From: Cylindrotheca closterium
Lineage: Eukaryota; Bacillariophyta; Bacillariophyceae; Bacillariales; Bacillariaceae
Assembly: GCA_933822405.4 (NCBI GenBank)
Contig: CAKOGP040000002.1
Coordinates: 126,599 to 190,598 of the forward strand
Reading direction: 5' to 3'
DNA length: 64,000 bases
Position 1 is the stretch's first letter, and every line of letters starts with the position of its first letter. Below the pieces are notes generated by a model. It was not told the DNA's origin. It did not search any database and saw only the letters and a list, made by a program, of their open reading frames with translations. Below, piece after piece: positions 52,096 to 62,648 of the stretch. A program made the translations under genes and the position numbers.

Positions 52096-52917
52096 CTACA
52101 ACATCTTCTTGATGTATTCATCAATCAAAGCACCCTTGTCGCCATAATCCTTTCCTTGCTTTTGTTTTAGCTTTTCCTTCTCGAACTTTGATCGTGTTGC
52201 TGTCAAGGGAAATGGCCACAAGAACTTCGTGACGACATCGAAATTTTCTCCACTGTTGGTCAATTCATGAACCAAGTCTTCCATACAGATGATCCCATGC
52301 TCATCACCCAACTCCTTCTCTATGATTGTGTTGTCGGATAGTGGAACCTTTTCTCCATTAACATTTCCGAAAGACTTGCGCTCTAGCAAATCCTTCACAA
52401 TACCTTCAGATGGGTTTCCGTAAACCACCCAAGGTTCAACAAGATGGAGCCTCTTGCGCGAGGCAGCATCATATTTTACAAATACACCAGTGTTATTCTC
52501 TTTCAATCCCAATTGAGCTAGAGTCAAGTAGATCTTCTTTGGGATGGGGCCAACGTCCTCACGAATTCGAATGGCAAATACAAACGAAGCTCCGACAGAA
52601 TTTGATTGATACGAGATGACATCGACTTCATCGTCAGGTCCTTGAACTTCCTTCTTCTCGAAAACTGGTTTGTTGGAGGCCCGTTTCATCATTCCCTTCT
52701 TCTTTACACGGCGGTAGCGCATTTGCTCATTGCGACGGTTCTTGGCTTGTGCCAAGACCGTCTCTGGCTTCTTGACATACATTCCCCGCTTCTTCTTCTT
52801 TGCATTTTTCTCAGCATTTGCCTGATTCTTGCGTCGCAGATCATCGAGATCATGGCGACGCTTAAGTAACGACTCTGGAACTAGCGGCAAGTCTTTGTAG
52901 TCTTTGGAATTGGACAT
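52096..52917 (-). CDS. Ribosomal protein uL30/RPL7 family, possibly the Rlp7/RPL7L1 biogenesis form
   Basis: 273 aa, one exon. A Lys/Arg-rich N-terminus (NAKKKKRGMYVKKPETVLAQ) precedes the uL30 fold: FVFAIRIREDVGPIPKKIYL, LKENNTGVFVKYDA, HLVEPWVVYGNPSEGIVKDLLERK, KVPLSDNTIIEKELG, GIICMEDLVHELTNSGENF, FLWPFPLTATRSKFEKEK. Ribosomal RPL7 normally reads NALIARSLG where this has NTIIEKELG, closer to RPL7L1/Rlp7, which act in nucleolar processing of the 27S pre-rRNA for the large subunit. Length (about 25 longer than RPL7) also leans that way. RPL7 itself cannot be excluded. Confidence 0.85.
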   Translation of the reverse strand: MSNSKDYKDLPLVPESLLKRRHDLDDLRRKNQANAEKNAKKKKRGMYVKKPETVLAQAKNRRNEQMRYRRVKKKGMMKRASNKPVFEKKEVQGPDDEVDVISYQSNSVGASFVFAIRIREDVGPIPKKIYLTLAQLGLKENNTGVFVKYDAASRKRLHLVEPWVVYGNPSEGIVKDLLERKSFGNVNGEKVPLSDNTIIEKELGDEHGIICMEDLVHELTNSGENFDVVTKFLWPFPLTATRSKFEKEKLKQKQGKDYGDKGALIDEYIKKML

Positions 52918-53177
52918 GGTTCACTTTCTGTTTTTGGAACGAAAAAAAGTGAATGCCGAGAATCTGGTTCGTTGGTGAGTATCCATGGAACGGACGATGT
53001 CCAGAACTTTGATATTGTTGGGGATGTACCCCTGATTATATTCCACCCCTTCCTTTCTACAAATCCAAGGAGCTACTGTACTGTACACTATGGTACGATA
53101 CTATTTACGCGAATAATATCATCGGAAAATGTTTATGTTTATCTATGGTTGCCCCTTATGAGCGTGATTGGTATCAT

Positions 53178-54794
53178 TTATAAAAATACAGACTTGTTTT
53201 TGCGTAGGAATACTCCCCTATCGCTGCTAGCTCTCTCACTATTGCTAAAAGGGTCTTCAACATCAGAATGACTTCTTCGGAATATCCTCTGCGGTCGATC
53301 GCTCTGTATCCCCTTTTCCGAGCCACCTCCAATCATCCCTGGGTCTTCGCCGCAGGTATCATCAAAAATTTTGCACAAACTTGTGTTATATGCAAAGTTG
53401 TCGTACTTTTGCGCGTCCTTCAACTTGTTGATTGCAGCCACGCTGAAAACACAAGATGTGGGTAAGTCATTTCACCAACTTCACTAAAACAAACATGCGG
53501 TTACATACCATTTCGGGCTTTCAAGTTCCTGCTCGACCAAGTCTTTCAAGGCTTGCACCTTGATGACACGTAGCTGTGGGTCAATCTCCCCCCCGACCTT
53601 TTCGTCGAAAAGAGCAATCAGCAAGTGGAGTTCAGTACGGTCCAATATAGTTGCTAGTACCGTCGTCAGTGACCGTTCGAAACTCTTGAAGTCCAAAAAG
53701 ATAGTGTGACGTTTCACAGTACCAGGTAGACGCATCGAAGTTGTTTTCTGTATTCTCTCTTGTCGTTTGTGTTGTATGGTCAATTCTGCCGTATCATCTT
53801 TGTGCTCGGCTTCCAAATCTTGATGAAAGAGAACGAAATCACACTTTAGTGTTTCGCCTGCAGTCTTTCGATTTCTCCAGTTGTGAGTCAATAAGCCATC
53901 CAGCATATCGTAATAGGAGTCGGGCATGTTGGCTGGCATGTTGGGCAACGTCTTCAAAGTTTTTCGTTTTGGATCCAGCAAGATATTGAACGCATCTTGG
54001 AGGCGTTCCGAAGGATATCCAGCGACTAGGACATACAATGTCACTCCAGTGCTCCTGTTGTTAAAGTCCGGTACAGATGAATAATGAAACGTCCACACAA
54101 GATAAGCATGACACCTCGCAGCAACTACTTACCAGACATCAGTTTTGCTCGTGTACTTGTTCTTGAACATTTCAGGAGAGTTGTAGAAGGGTGTTCCAGA
54201 ATAAGTTGTGTGAAGGCCGTCCGCGAATCGATTTGTGGACAGACCAAAGTCAATTAACCGTAGCTCAGCACCAGGTTCATTCGTCAAGAACATGATGTTT
54301 TCTGGTTTCAAATCTCTGTGAATCACATTGTGACTTTGGCAATGATTGACTGCATCTAAAAGCTGGTACGATATTCGCGAAATATCCTCTGTCCTTAAAT
54401 CTTGAGACAGCATGGAAACATATTCTATCATCTCCCCTCCAGAACAACACTCGCTTACGAGTAATAACTCCTTGTCAGTCTCGTACACGCCGATCAACTT
54501 CAGGCAATAATGCTGGCCTCTCAGAGTCCTAAGAATTTCCACCTCCGTTCGTAGTAATTCTGGAGCGATTGGCGGATACAGCGTGTCCCCTTTCCACACT
54601 TCTCCCTTCTGTAGATTTTTGCTTGCATATTGCTGTAGAAGACCGTCACTTTTCTTGTCATTGACAAGACTGACGACGCCAAAGGAGCCTTCGCCTAACA
54701 CTCTTATCTCTTCAAATCTCTCATCGTAGGCCGTCTTGTCACCATCAGGGTCATCTAGGACACCGTTCTTCACTCTGGAATTTACGCATCCCAT
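53178..54794 (-). CDS. CaMK-like Ser/Thr kinase with N-acylation signal (paralogue)
   Basis: Three exons: 54794-54133, 54054-53509 and 53442-53178 (introns 78 and 66 nt); 490 aa. Start at 54794 (MGCVNSRVKNG) gives Gly2-Cys3, a myristoylation plus palmitoylation signal; an upstream in-frame ATG at 54875 would bury it. Kinase motifs: GEGSFGVVSLV, Lys in YASKNLQKG, SECCSGGEMIEYVS, VIHRDLKPENIMF, RLIDFGLSTNRF, TPFYNSPEMFKN, DVWSTGVTLYVLVAGYP (the exon 1/2 junction splits this Trp codon). The C-terminal region parallels the kinase at 50091-51679 (LPGTVKRHTIFLDFKSFERSLTT against the VNRHTVMLDYQKYQMSLTA region), so the two are duplicates with diverged intron content. No EF hands. Membrane signalling role inferred. 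Confidence 0.9.
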
Positions 54795-55066
54795 TGTATC
54801 TGGTTGTGTGCGTGTATTTTCCGTATACACGAGTATGTTAGTTTTGTCGGAGAATGTTGCGATGATCGGTGTCAAGCATGGGGAGAATCGCCAGTATTTT
54901 CACGTTTGTGTTCAACGTGTGTATCGATGACGTAAGCCAGGTTTTAGAGTTGGTTTGCGTGCTTCCTTGGGAGTCCAGTCTGTCCGTCATGCAGAACACA
55001 ACAAAAAGAGTTCTCTTCGTGACACCGCAAGAAATCATCGTCACGGATGCCACATTGCATCCAACC

Positions 55067-55369
55067 ATGGCACAAAACGACCAACTAGATATTCAAGACG
55101 AACTGGATACAGCATCAGCTATCCTGAGTTTATCAGGTCCATGTAGGAACATTGGAGACATATATCTTACTTGTGTAGCGACAAGAGGCCTCGGTCAGTG
55201 CCGACCTCTTCGAGCTGGATTTGAGAGTTGCACAAAGGAGACTGCAAAAAACAGCAGAGCTATGTTGGGATCAATTGGGGGACAGATGTTCCCCGAGGCG
55301 GACAAAGAGGAAGATCAAGCTTTGGGAGCTGCTCGAATGATCAATCGACAACTGTTTCAACCAAGCTGA
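55067..55369 (+). CDS. Twin CX9C (CHCH-like) small protein
   Basis: 100 aa from ATG 55067. Two CX9C motifs, CRNIGDIYLTC and CRPLRAGFESC, separated by 11 residues (VATRGLGQ-type loop), the hallmark of intermembrane-space proteins oxidised by the Mia40/Erv1 relay (COX assembly factors, complex I accessory subunits). No presequence, as expected for this class. I cannot say which member it is. The frame closes at 55369, just where another frame becomes coding-like (see next entry), so the C-terminus is uncertain. Divergent from the second kinase (272 bp). Confidence 0.65.
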   Translation: MAQNDQLDIQDELDTASAILSLSGPCRNIGDIYLTCVATRGLGQCRPLRAGFESCTKETAKNSRAMLGSIGGQMFPEADKEEDQALGAARMINRQLFQPS

Positions 55370-55577
55370 CCTCCACCACCAACAGATTCGTAGGGATATC
55401 GCTCCTCTGCGCTTGAGATGTGGACATGGCACTGAATGTTATACAACGGAGGAAGAGCGTGACAGGATGGTGAAAAAAGTACTCCAACGAATGACTGGAT
55501 CTGTCTTTAAGCTGAAGGGATATGGTAGTACACCGCTTCGACAGGTTGTTTCGATCCATGAAAGATGGAGTTCGTAA
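55341..55577 (+). other. Coding-like continuation in the +1 frame after the CX9C ORF
   Basis: A frame with no ATG at its start runs from 55341 to TAA 55575-55577 and encodes a protein-like stretch (NQADLHHQQIRRDIAPLRLRC, TEEERDRMVKKVLQRM, GYGSTPLRQVVS). It overlaps the end of the CX9C ORF by about 29 bp in the +1 frame. Either a one-base indel split one gene, or this belongs to an exon whose junction I cannot find. Confidence 0.45.
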
Positions 55578-55845
55578 CTACTTCACCAGCTCAAAAAGAA
55601 TGAGCTTTAGAACAATCATATATAATAGAGATGTTGCTTGAAATGCTGCCACAACCTACACGCTTCAACAAACAAAGAACGACACGACGATGCTATCGAT
55701 ATATATGTTTAGATCGATCATTCCGGATCGACTAGTTCGATTGATCTTCGGGTTCTGATTTCTTCCGGCAGTTTCCCGACCAGATCCATCATTCGAAAGA
55801 TATTATTTCGCCATTTGCCCCATCTACCGATACAATCATAAAACC

Positions 55846-56783
55846 ATGAAGCTTCTCTTGTTTGTATGCAGTCTCTTGTTGGGCCGTGTGTCACCCTTTC
55901 AAACGACACCAGCCCATTTTGCTTTGCCCAAGAAGCACTCAACGACCTTGCTTCACACTGCGAACGATGACGCCGAAACAACATCCCAACGTATTTCCAT
56001 CGAGTACTGCACCGGATGCAGATGGATGCTTCGGGCATTCTGGAACGCTCAGGAGCTTTTGTCTACCTTTGAGAAAGATCTCGACTCTATCACAATAGTT
56101 CCAAGTTCTTCGAAAGGAATCTTTGTTGTTCGCTTGAACGGGGAGAGCCTAGTATGGGACAGAAAGGAGAACGATGGATTTCCTTCGCCAAAAGAACTCA
56201 AGCAAGTCGTTCGAGACCTGGTAAAACCAGACAAGTTCTTGGGCCACTCTGATACCGAGGAACGTCAAAGTTCGGATTCTGAAAATGGCGACTCTGTAGT
56301 GGATACTTCCACGGCGGTCGAGTCGACGCCAGTCTACGTGGCTGACGAATCGCCCTCGATTACCATCACCTACTGCACTGGTTGTAAATGGCTACTGCGT
56401 GCCGCATACTATGGTCAGGAGCTCTTGACAACTTTTGATACAGAAATCAAGTCCGTGACGTTGGTGCCCTCCAAGGCAGTGAAAGGGGGCGAGTTTGTAA
56501 GTTCAAACAGAGCATTCTTTACATTGTGTGGGAAAGTGTTTGGCATTCCTTAGTTATTAGACATCGCTCACTTCTCAATTCCTGTCATTTCAAGTCTGTT
56601 CACTTGGACGGTAATCTTCTGTTTGATCGCAAAACGGATGGTGGATTCCCAGAGACTAAAGAACTGAAGCAAATGATTCGTGACGTAGTTTCTCCAAGCA
56701 AAGATTTGGGTCACTCTGATGTCGAGGAAGAAGTATCTGACGAAGATTCTGCAGAACAGCGTCGCTTCTTTGGAGTTGACTAG
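55846..56783 (+). CDS. Plastid-type protein with two Rdx (SelW-like) CxxC domains
   Basis: Two exons: 55846-56496 and 56595-56783 (intron 98 nt, donor GTAAGT); 279 aa. A signal peptide (LLLFVCSLLLGRVSPF) ends with SPF|QTTP, an ASAF-like plastid site. Two homologous Rdx domains follow: ISIEYCTGCRWMLRAFWNAQELLSTF ... SLVWDRKENDGFPSPKELKQVVRD (about 50-125) and ITITYCTGCKWLLRAAYYGQELLTTF ... LLFDRKTDGGFPETKELKQMIRD (about 165-255). The CTGC motif is the CxxC/CxxU redox site of the SelW/SelT/SelH thioredoxin-like family; both copies have Cys, no selenocysteine. Acidic linkers with GHSDxEE follow each domain. A plastid thiol redox role is inferred. Confidence 0.85.
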
Positions 56784-57120
56784 GCATGATGGTTTTTGAC
56801 CTGTCGAACATGGTGTAGTACTAGGCATGTGTCACGCACCGCCAGAACCTGCTGAACAGCTGGACTCCAGCATCCTTTTCTCCACACCACAGGAGTGGGA
56901 ACTTCGTGTTACATGAAGCTACTAATAATAAGTTTTGAAACATCTCTATATTTAGAATCTTCACCGTTATTAGAATATGTAATTTATTCGTAACATTGCG
57001 ATATGGGATGGCGCATGGCACCTTTGGGGCGAAACCGGGTGAAGAACAGGCGAGTAACTTATGACTGCAATCTGAGAAGTTGACAACACAAAGAAACAAA
57101 CAACCCTTGAATCATACATC
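56784..57120. other. Intergenic, no gene seen
   Basis: 337 bp between the Rdx gene and the tetraspan gene. A minus-strand 92-codon ORF has no motif. Confidence 0.4.
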
Positions 57121-57782
57121 ATGACACCTGGACGAAGACTTGCATTAGTCAGTTTCTTCTTTGGTAAGACAGATACAAAAATATCGTGTAAAGCGAGGAG
57201 AGCTTGGGTGATCCATGTTTAAAAAGGCGGCATTTTCGATACTTTCACTGTTGTGCCCTCTCTCTGACACTAAATTGCTGTTTACTTTCACCAGGAATTG
57301 TTGGCTTTTGCTTGACCTGCGTCGTATTTGCATCCTGTGGCTTCTATTCCGCGGCATGGATTGATGAAAATGGTAACGCTTTTGAGGCAGAGCCAGGACT
57401 CTACGTGTGCAAATATACCGACGGATCCGCGCCATTTGCTGGACCTAAGAATTTCATTGACGGTTTTGCTGTGCTGTCGCTGGTTGCGGGATTGATTTCA
57501 GGAACGTTAGCGACTATAGCTATTGGAACAAGTGCTTTCAATTTGAAGTTTAAAATCAAGAACCCAGGAGTAGCCAGCTGCGGGTTTATGCTTGCGGCAA
57601 TTTCTCAAGTTCCAACCTATGCCGTCCTCTTCGGTGCAGTTTGTGACATTCGCTATGCTGGGGATTGCAAGGTTATTTCGAGTGGTATTATCAATGCGGT
57701 TGCAATCGTAATTTGGATCGTTGCCTCGTGTTTCTCTCGATCAATGGTTGGAAAACGACAGGAGTCAAACTCGGGATCATAA
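57121..57782 (+). CDS. Tetraspan membrane protein
   Basis: Two exons: 57121-57163 (43 nt) and 57295-57782 (intron 131 nt, donor GTAAGA, acceptor CACCAG); 176 aa. The short first exon gives MTPGRRLALVSFFFG and completes the first membrane helix, which a one-exon model lacks. Four hydrophobic segments: about 7-30, 62-88, 100-127 and 143-160. The first extracytosolic loop has Trp, Glu and a single Cys region (EPGLYVCKY); the second has CDIRYAGDC. The layout recalls claudin/PMP22-like tetraspans but without their WxxW-C-C signature. Function unknown. Confidence 0.75.
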
Positions 57783-58326
57783 TCATAGATCTGACTTTTG
57801 GAAATATTTTGGAATGAAGCAAGAGTTTAAAATGTTGTCATTATGCTACTGATATGAGGAGTTTCTACTATAGACGCAGATTACCAGTACTTGTAGTTGT
57901 ACCTATTCGATAGCACACTTACTACCTTTTCAAATTATACCCCACATGTATGCTAGATACTGGATTTGAATGAATGCCAACGACTCATGAAGTAGTATCA
58001 TGAGTACACGATGCCGTTATGAAATGTTTTCAAATAGAATATGTATCAACTTTGCTTACAACTTCTAACAGCAAGCTGTCCGTTTCAGTTGGCCAAACGC
58101 CACAGTGCATACCTAGTAGTATTTACACTGTTGCCAAAAACCGGGCCGGTTCCCCGTTGCTGGTCCAATCGTGGGGGGAAATAAACCAATCAAAATGATT
58201 CTTAGTCACGATTGGATGTCTCCCACATAAAGCCCGCCATCTTTCAACTCCGATGAACAACAAAAACTCTTTGATTTGTCATCATTTTCCTTCTCGAAGG
58301 TCGACAAAAACCATTATAAAGAGACC
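57783..58326. other. Intergenic with a short upstream ORF
   Basis: No gene seen in 57783-58250. An ATG at 58254 opens a 25-codon ORF that ends at 58329-58331, overlapping the ATG of the next gene (58327) and possibly acting as a translation-dampening uORF. Confidence 0.35.
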
Positions 58327-59439
58327 ATGAACAGCAGCTACTTTGACAGTGAAAGTTCTAGTAGGGAGAATGATCCCCTGACTAGCGACTTTGATTTCTT
58401 GGAGACTGCAACCCAGTACTTGAACACGACAGATGGCTTCTTCCGAAATGCACCAACATCACTGAACGATGATCAGGAACAATCTTCGTCCACTTCTTCC
58501 TACCCTCCCGCTTCAGCCTTCCACTCGCCTGCGCGTTCTCAGCACAGTCAGCACAACATGTCAAATCAAAGAAGTGCTGATACATCTAGCGCATCAGCAG
58601 CCTCCTGGAACTCGACAAACGCGAATAGTCAAATGTCGACTTATACTCCTAGTTTTATTTCGCACTACATGATTCCGTGGCAACAAGAGGAGGAGAAGCC
58701 GTCTTCTTGGGACGACGAATCTGATGATGAAGAAGAGAACGAGCCATTCAGGGATGAACCTCAAGCAAAGATGGGCAAAGGATCAGATGCATCTGTCGTT
58801 TCCAAGCGCAGCAGAAAGAAATCCCGTAGAAAGTCTCCAGGAGTCTGGGACCTTTTGTGCATGGAAATAGAAATTCCGATTCAGGTGGCCTATGCCGTCC
58901 TCATGCTATTGATCGGTCTAACTGGTTTATGCTTTGTGATTGGATATAAATCTGAACAGCAAGGGAAACAACGAAACTCAATGGCATCTCTAGTTCTTAC
59001 GCCTGTGGCCCCGCCAGCATCAACTTTGGCACCTACCGTCATGACGGCAATGCCTTCTCCAGCTCCCTCTGTCCCAGCGACCCTACAGCCAACTCAATGC
59101 AACAAAAATATATTGTCTGTGGATAAGTTGTGTTATGTCGCTGGTGACGACGGAATCTTGCTTGAATTCGACGTCTGCAACACGCGAGAGAGTGACTGGA
59201 TTGCGATTTATCCCATGAGCACTACCATTCTGCTGGACGATTACGAAGAATGGTCGTGGTCATGCGGTACCAAACTTTGCGAAGCATATCCCAAGACGAA
59301 CGACTTTGTCATTAGCACGGAGCGCCTCCTAGCAGATGGATTGTACCGAGCCTACTATATGAGATACAATAATGATGGGACTCCGTTTGCAAGTGTTGCA
59401 ATGAGCGAGATATTTCAGATCTCAAACAGATGCATGTAG
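58327..59439 (+). CDS. Single-pass surface protein with a Trp/Cys-rich C-terminal domain
   Basis: 370 aa from the first ATG, 58327; codons upstream are in frame but lack an ATG. A disordered cytosolic part (Ser/Gln/Asp-rich, about 1-180) with a basic patch (SKRSRKKSRRKS) just before the membrane helix (VAYAVLMLLIGLTGLCFVIG, about 187-208) gives type II topology. After a Pro/Ala/Thr linker, a 115-aa domain carries CNKNILSVDKLCYVAGDD, SDWIAIYPMS, EWSWSCGTKLC, LADGLYRAYYMR and ending ISNRCM, with six Cys. I recall similar repeats (DWIAIY ... W.WxCG.. GxYRAY) in other diatom surface proteins, function unknown. Its stop is 47 bp from the stop of the convergent glycosyltransferase gene. Confidence 0.78.
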   Translation: MNSSYFDSESSSRENDPLTSDFDFLETATQYLNTTDGFFRNAPTSLNDDQEQSSSTSSYPPASAFHSPARSQHSQHNMSNQRSADTSSASAASWNSTNANSQMSTYTPSFISHYMIPWQQEEEKPSSWDDESDDEEENEPFRDEPQAKMGKGSDASVVSKRSRKKSRRKSPGVWDLLCMEIEIPIQVAYAVLMLLIGLTGLCFVIGYKSEQQGKQRNSMASLVLTPVAPPASTLAPTVMTAMPSPAPSVPATLQPTQCNKNILSVDKLCYVAGDDGILLEFDVCNTRESDWIAIYPMSTTILLDDYEEWSWSCGTKLCEAYPKTNDFVISTERLLADGLYRAYYMRYNNDGTPFASVAMSEIFQISNRCM

Positions 59440-59486
59440 TGGGAGCTTGATTTAAAGCAAACCACATTACAAGATAAGTAGCAGTG

Positions 59487-60521
59487 CTAGCTCTTCTTAC
59501 CACACTGCCGGTCCCAAGTGTCAAAGGAATCAAATTTTGCAATCCAATTTTGGTGTCTGCTCTTCGCATCGACAATGGGCATTGAAATCCAATTGTCCTT
59601 TGGACATTCGTTGGGTTGCAGATGTCCCCGGAAGGCGAAATCACGGTCCCAAATGTGTGCCTTGTACCCGGTTTTTGCAGACTCGCCTTTGAGACCCAGA
59701 GTTAGCAATCCAGCGAACCTCTCGTCACCGTCCTGAACGCGACTGTTCAGTACCGCTGGCGTCCAATCCCAAGTTATATTGGCTTGTAGCAACAGATTGT
59801 TGAGTAATCTTTGGTCATCACACATGATGCCGCAGGATTCATGGATCAAACGAGCAAATTCAATGGCTGGTTTGCTGGCTCTCCACCATGACATGCCTCC
59901 ACAGACAGTGAATCCTTGTTGCGCGAACACCTTGTTTGGATACTTGGTTGCATATGCAAACCAGATGTCTACTGAAGGATCAAAGTCTTCCACTCTGTCC
60001 TTCAAGTTTAGAAATTTAGAAAATATATTATCAACATCAGTTAGAAGAACATGGATTCCTTTTTCAAGCTGACTCAATAGATATTTCCAGCGAACTGCAA
60101 ATAAGAGTTCCAGTTCTGCTCGATCTCGTTTCGTCTTTCGTTTGCCGTCTAGTTTGAGCGGTATGGGTTCCGCAAGAGCTACATCAAAACGGTAGGTTTC
60201 TTGAGATGACTCGAGATGGGCTTTCATATTCAAGTCGGTGGCGACGAGCACATGGGTGGTGTATCCAAGCCGTGTCAGTCGCTTATACCATTTCTTTCCC
60301 ACAGAACGGTAGTTGTAGTTACAGAATCCCACAATCTTTGTGTTCCTAACTTCGCGAACTTGATGATTCACATGCAAACTCGTGTGGTTGTCGATATCTA
60401 GTGGTGTTGTGGGTAGTTGTAGTTGGGTTCCAATAAGAGTTGAAAGGGTAAGCGTAGTATATGTCAATAATAGGAGCGCAATTCCGGTGAAGAGAACCGC
60501 TCGAATCATTTTTCGTTTCAT
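59487..60521 (-). CDS. Type II Golgi glycosyltransferase, GT77-like
   Basis: 344 aa, one exon. N-terminal MKRKMIRAVLFTGIALLLLTYTT is a signal anchor with cytosolic basic residues, typical of Golgi transferases. The lumenal domain matches nucleotide-diphospho-sugar transferases (GT77 type): TKIVGFCNYNYRSVGKKWYK, ELELLFAVRWKYLLSQL, the DxD motif in VLLTDVDNIFSKF (divalent metal and sugar-nucleotide binding), GGMSWWRASKPAIEFARL, CDDQRLLNNLLLQ. It probably adds a pentose or galactose to protein or polysaccharide; donor and acceptor cannot be read from sequence. Confidence 0.82.
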   Translation of the reverse strand: MKRKMIRAVLFTGIALLLLTYTTLTLSTLIGTQLQLPTTPLDIDNHTSLHVNHQVREVRNTKIVGFCNYNYRSVGKKWYKRLTRLGYTTHVLVATDLNMKAHLESSQETYRFDVALAEPIPLKLDGKRKTKRDRAELELLFAVRWKYLLSQLEKGIHVLLTDVDNIFSKFLNLKDRVEDFDPSVDIWFAYATKYPNKVFAQQGFTVCGGMSWWRASKPAIEFARLIHESCGIMCDDQRLLNNLLLQANITWDWTPAVLNSRVQDGDERFAGLLTLGLKGESAKTGYKAHIWDRDFAFRGHLQPNECPKDNWISMPIVDAKSRHQNWIAKFDSFDTWDRQCGKKS

Positions 60522-61135
60522 AGCTTCATGGCCAAAGTTGTCAGTTGCGTTGGGGTTGTGGATTGTGTCATTGTGACTATTAAATTTTCGCTGTTATTGT
60601 TGATGTGCGTGGTGACTGACTGACGACTCAATTCTAATGACTGCGAGTCCCGAGTGAACACTTCTCAAGAGCAATAATGCAGGAAGGAGCTTGAATCGGT
60701 GGCAACAAACAATTTCTCATTCTTCGTTGACATTGGAGAGCAAATAGTCAGGGAGCAGCTGAGGTCGAGCGACGAAGAAATACTGTGAAGGCTATGCTAT
60801 ATGAGCTTGCCGCACTCCTGGGCAGCAGCATTTGCAGTCCAGCAGAGGAATTTTTCTCACACTTCTCTAGTCCAATGGTTCATTCTATTACTGGAGACAG
60901 CATACGCATAATGTAGTTACTTTGATGTCTGGATTCGGAGAGCTATATGTACATTATTTCCCATGAACCAAGAAGGAATAGAGTCACGTTGTCTTGTCCA
61001 AGACCTGGCGTGTCCGATCAGAAGGATGGCATCAGAATAGGGCGTCTGCGTCTGATCCTTTGGGACTGCTCTTTGAGTCCCACCTGAAAAATCGTAGTCT
61101 CACAATAATCTCACAATATAGACAACTGAAAGAGG
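60522..61135. other. Divergent intergenic region, no gene seen
   Basis: 614 bp between the glycosyltransferase and the first gelsolin gene. No motif recognised. Near the right end is the leader sequence acaactgaaagaggatg of the gelsolin gene. Confidence 0.4.
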
Positions 61136-62426
61136 ATGACAACAACGCAAAACAAAATCAATTGGAAGGATAGCAACTTGGCTCTTTTCGGGTCCGATTT
61201 AGAGAAGAAAATCAAAGCTTCGGCTGCAGAAAAAGAGGAAGCCTGGGAAGGTCTCGGTAACTCTGAGGTTCTCAAAGTCTGGCGGATTGAAAAGTTCCAA
61301 GTCAAAGGCATGTTTTAACACATTTCCTCGTCTTATCATATTGAAAACCTAGTATTCGCTAACACAGTATATCGATTTCTGAACTTTAGAATGGCCAAAG
61401 AAAAAGTATGGAAAGTTTCACAAAGGAGACTCATATATCATCTTGAATACATCCAAACCGGACTCTGCCTCTGAGAAACTAGAGCATGACATCCATATTT
61501 GGATTGGCGAAGAAAGTAGTCAGGACGAGTATGGAACAAGTGCATATAAAATGGTGGAACTTGACGACTTTCTAGGAGGAACTGCCACCCAGCATCGTGA
61601 AATCCAAGGCAAAGAAAGCGACCTTTTCTTGAGCTACTTTGGTCACATCACCTACTGGGAAGGAGGAATCGAAAGTGGATTCCGTCACGTTGAGCCCACG
61701 AAAGATGAACCTCATTTGTTTCGCATTAAAGGGTCTGAAAAGTCGCATAGTCTTCGCCTTACACAGGTCCCGCTACGAAGAGACTGTATCAACTCCGGCG
61801 ATGTGTTCATTCTATCCGCTGGAGACGATCAAGTTTGGATGTGGGTCGGAAAGGAAGCTAACAATGATGAAAAAGCAAAAGGCACACAGGTAGCTGAAGT
61901 TATGTGCTCAAAAGGTAGTGTAGAAGTACTAGATGAGGGTGTGAACGATGGCCCCAAAGAAGCAGAGACTTTTTGGAAGCATATTCAAACCGAAGTCAGC
62001 ACCACAGGGTCTGCCAAACGCACAGTGAGCATTCAGAGTGCAGATAACAAGGATGACAAAGGGAAAGCCTTTGTGCCTACTTTGTTCAAAGCGCCTGAAA
62101 CTCTCGGTAAAGGATTTGCCAAAATTTGTCAAGCGAAGCCTACAGCAACTGGTCCAACAAAAGTGAAACTTCCAAAGTTGAACAAGTCGTTGCTCGAGGA
62201 AGATGAAGTGCTACTACTTGATACAGGCTTTCGTGTTTTTGTTTGGTTGGGAACAAAAGCAGATCCAAGCAGAAAATCAGTCGCCGTGCTTCATGCAGAC
62301 AGCTATTTCAAATCCAAGAAGCGGCCAATGCTCCCTGTGAGCATCGTCAAGCAAGACAGGGAATCTGCTCAATTTTCAGATTTCTTTGTGGAAAATACTG
62401 GTGGATGCTCCTGTATGATAATGTAA
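61136..62426 (+). CDS. Gelsolin/severin-family actin-binding protein with CaaX box
   Basis: Two exons: 61136-61307 and 61390-62426; 402 aa. The intron (82 nt) begins GCATGT, not GT, and ends TTTAG; only this junction keeps phase and gives WRIEKFQVKEWPKKKYGKFH, the standard gelsolin-repeat 1 sequence. Three gelsolin-like domains: about 40-165 (GDSYIILNT, HDIHIWIGEESSQDEYGTSAYK, GHITYWEGGIESGF), 175-270 (VPLRRDCINSGDVFILSAGDD, WMWVGKEANN) and 305-395 (DEVLLLDTGFRVFVWLGTKAD). Size fits severin/fragmin/CapG: calcium- and lipid-regulated severing or capping of actin. The C-terminus GGCSCMIM is a CaaX box (C-M-I-M) for prenylation, which would anchor it to membranes. A tandem paralogue starts at 62649. 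Confidence 0.9.
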
Positions 62427-62648
62427 TAGAAGCATAAAATAGTAATTACTGCAAGTCTGGTTTTACATTTATCGATCGATATTGAAGTATTACGGCCAGT
62501 TGTGATCGTTTTTCGTGTTCGTATTGATTAGTTTCAGTTACTTCTTGTGGCCCGACTGGCTCTATTGAAATGACTCCTTGGAGTCGGTCACACCCTAAAA
62601 TTTTGAATCCTTTTTTTTAAAACCAATGACACCGCGACACCTTAGACC

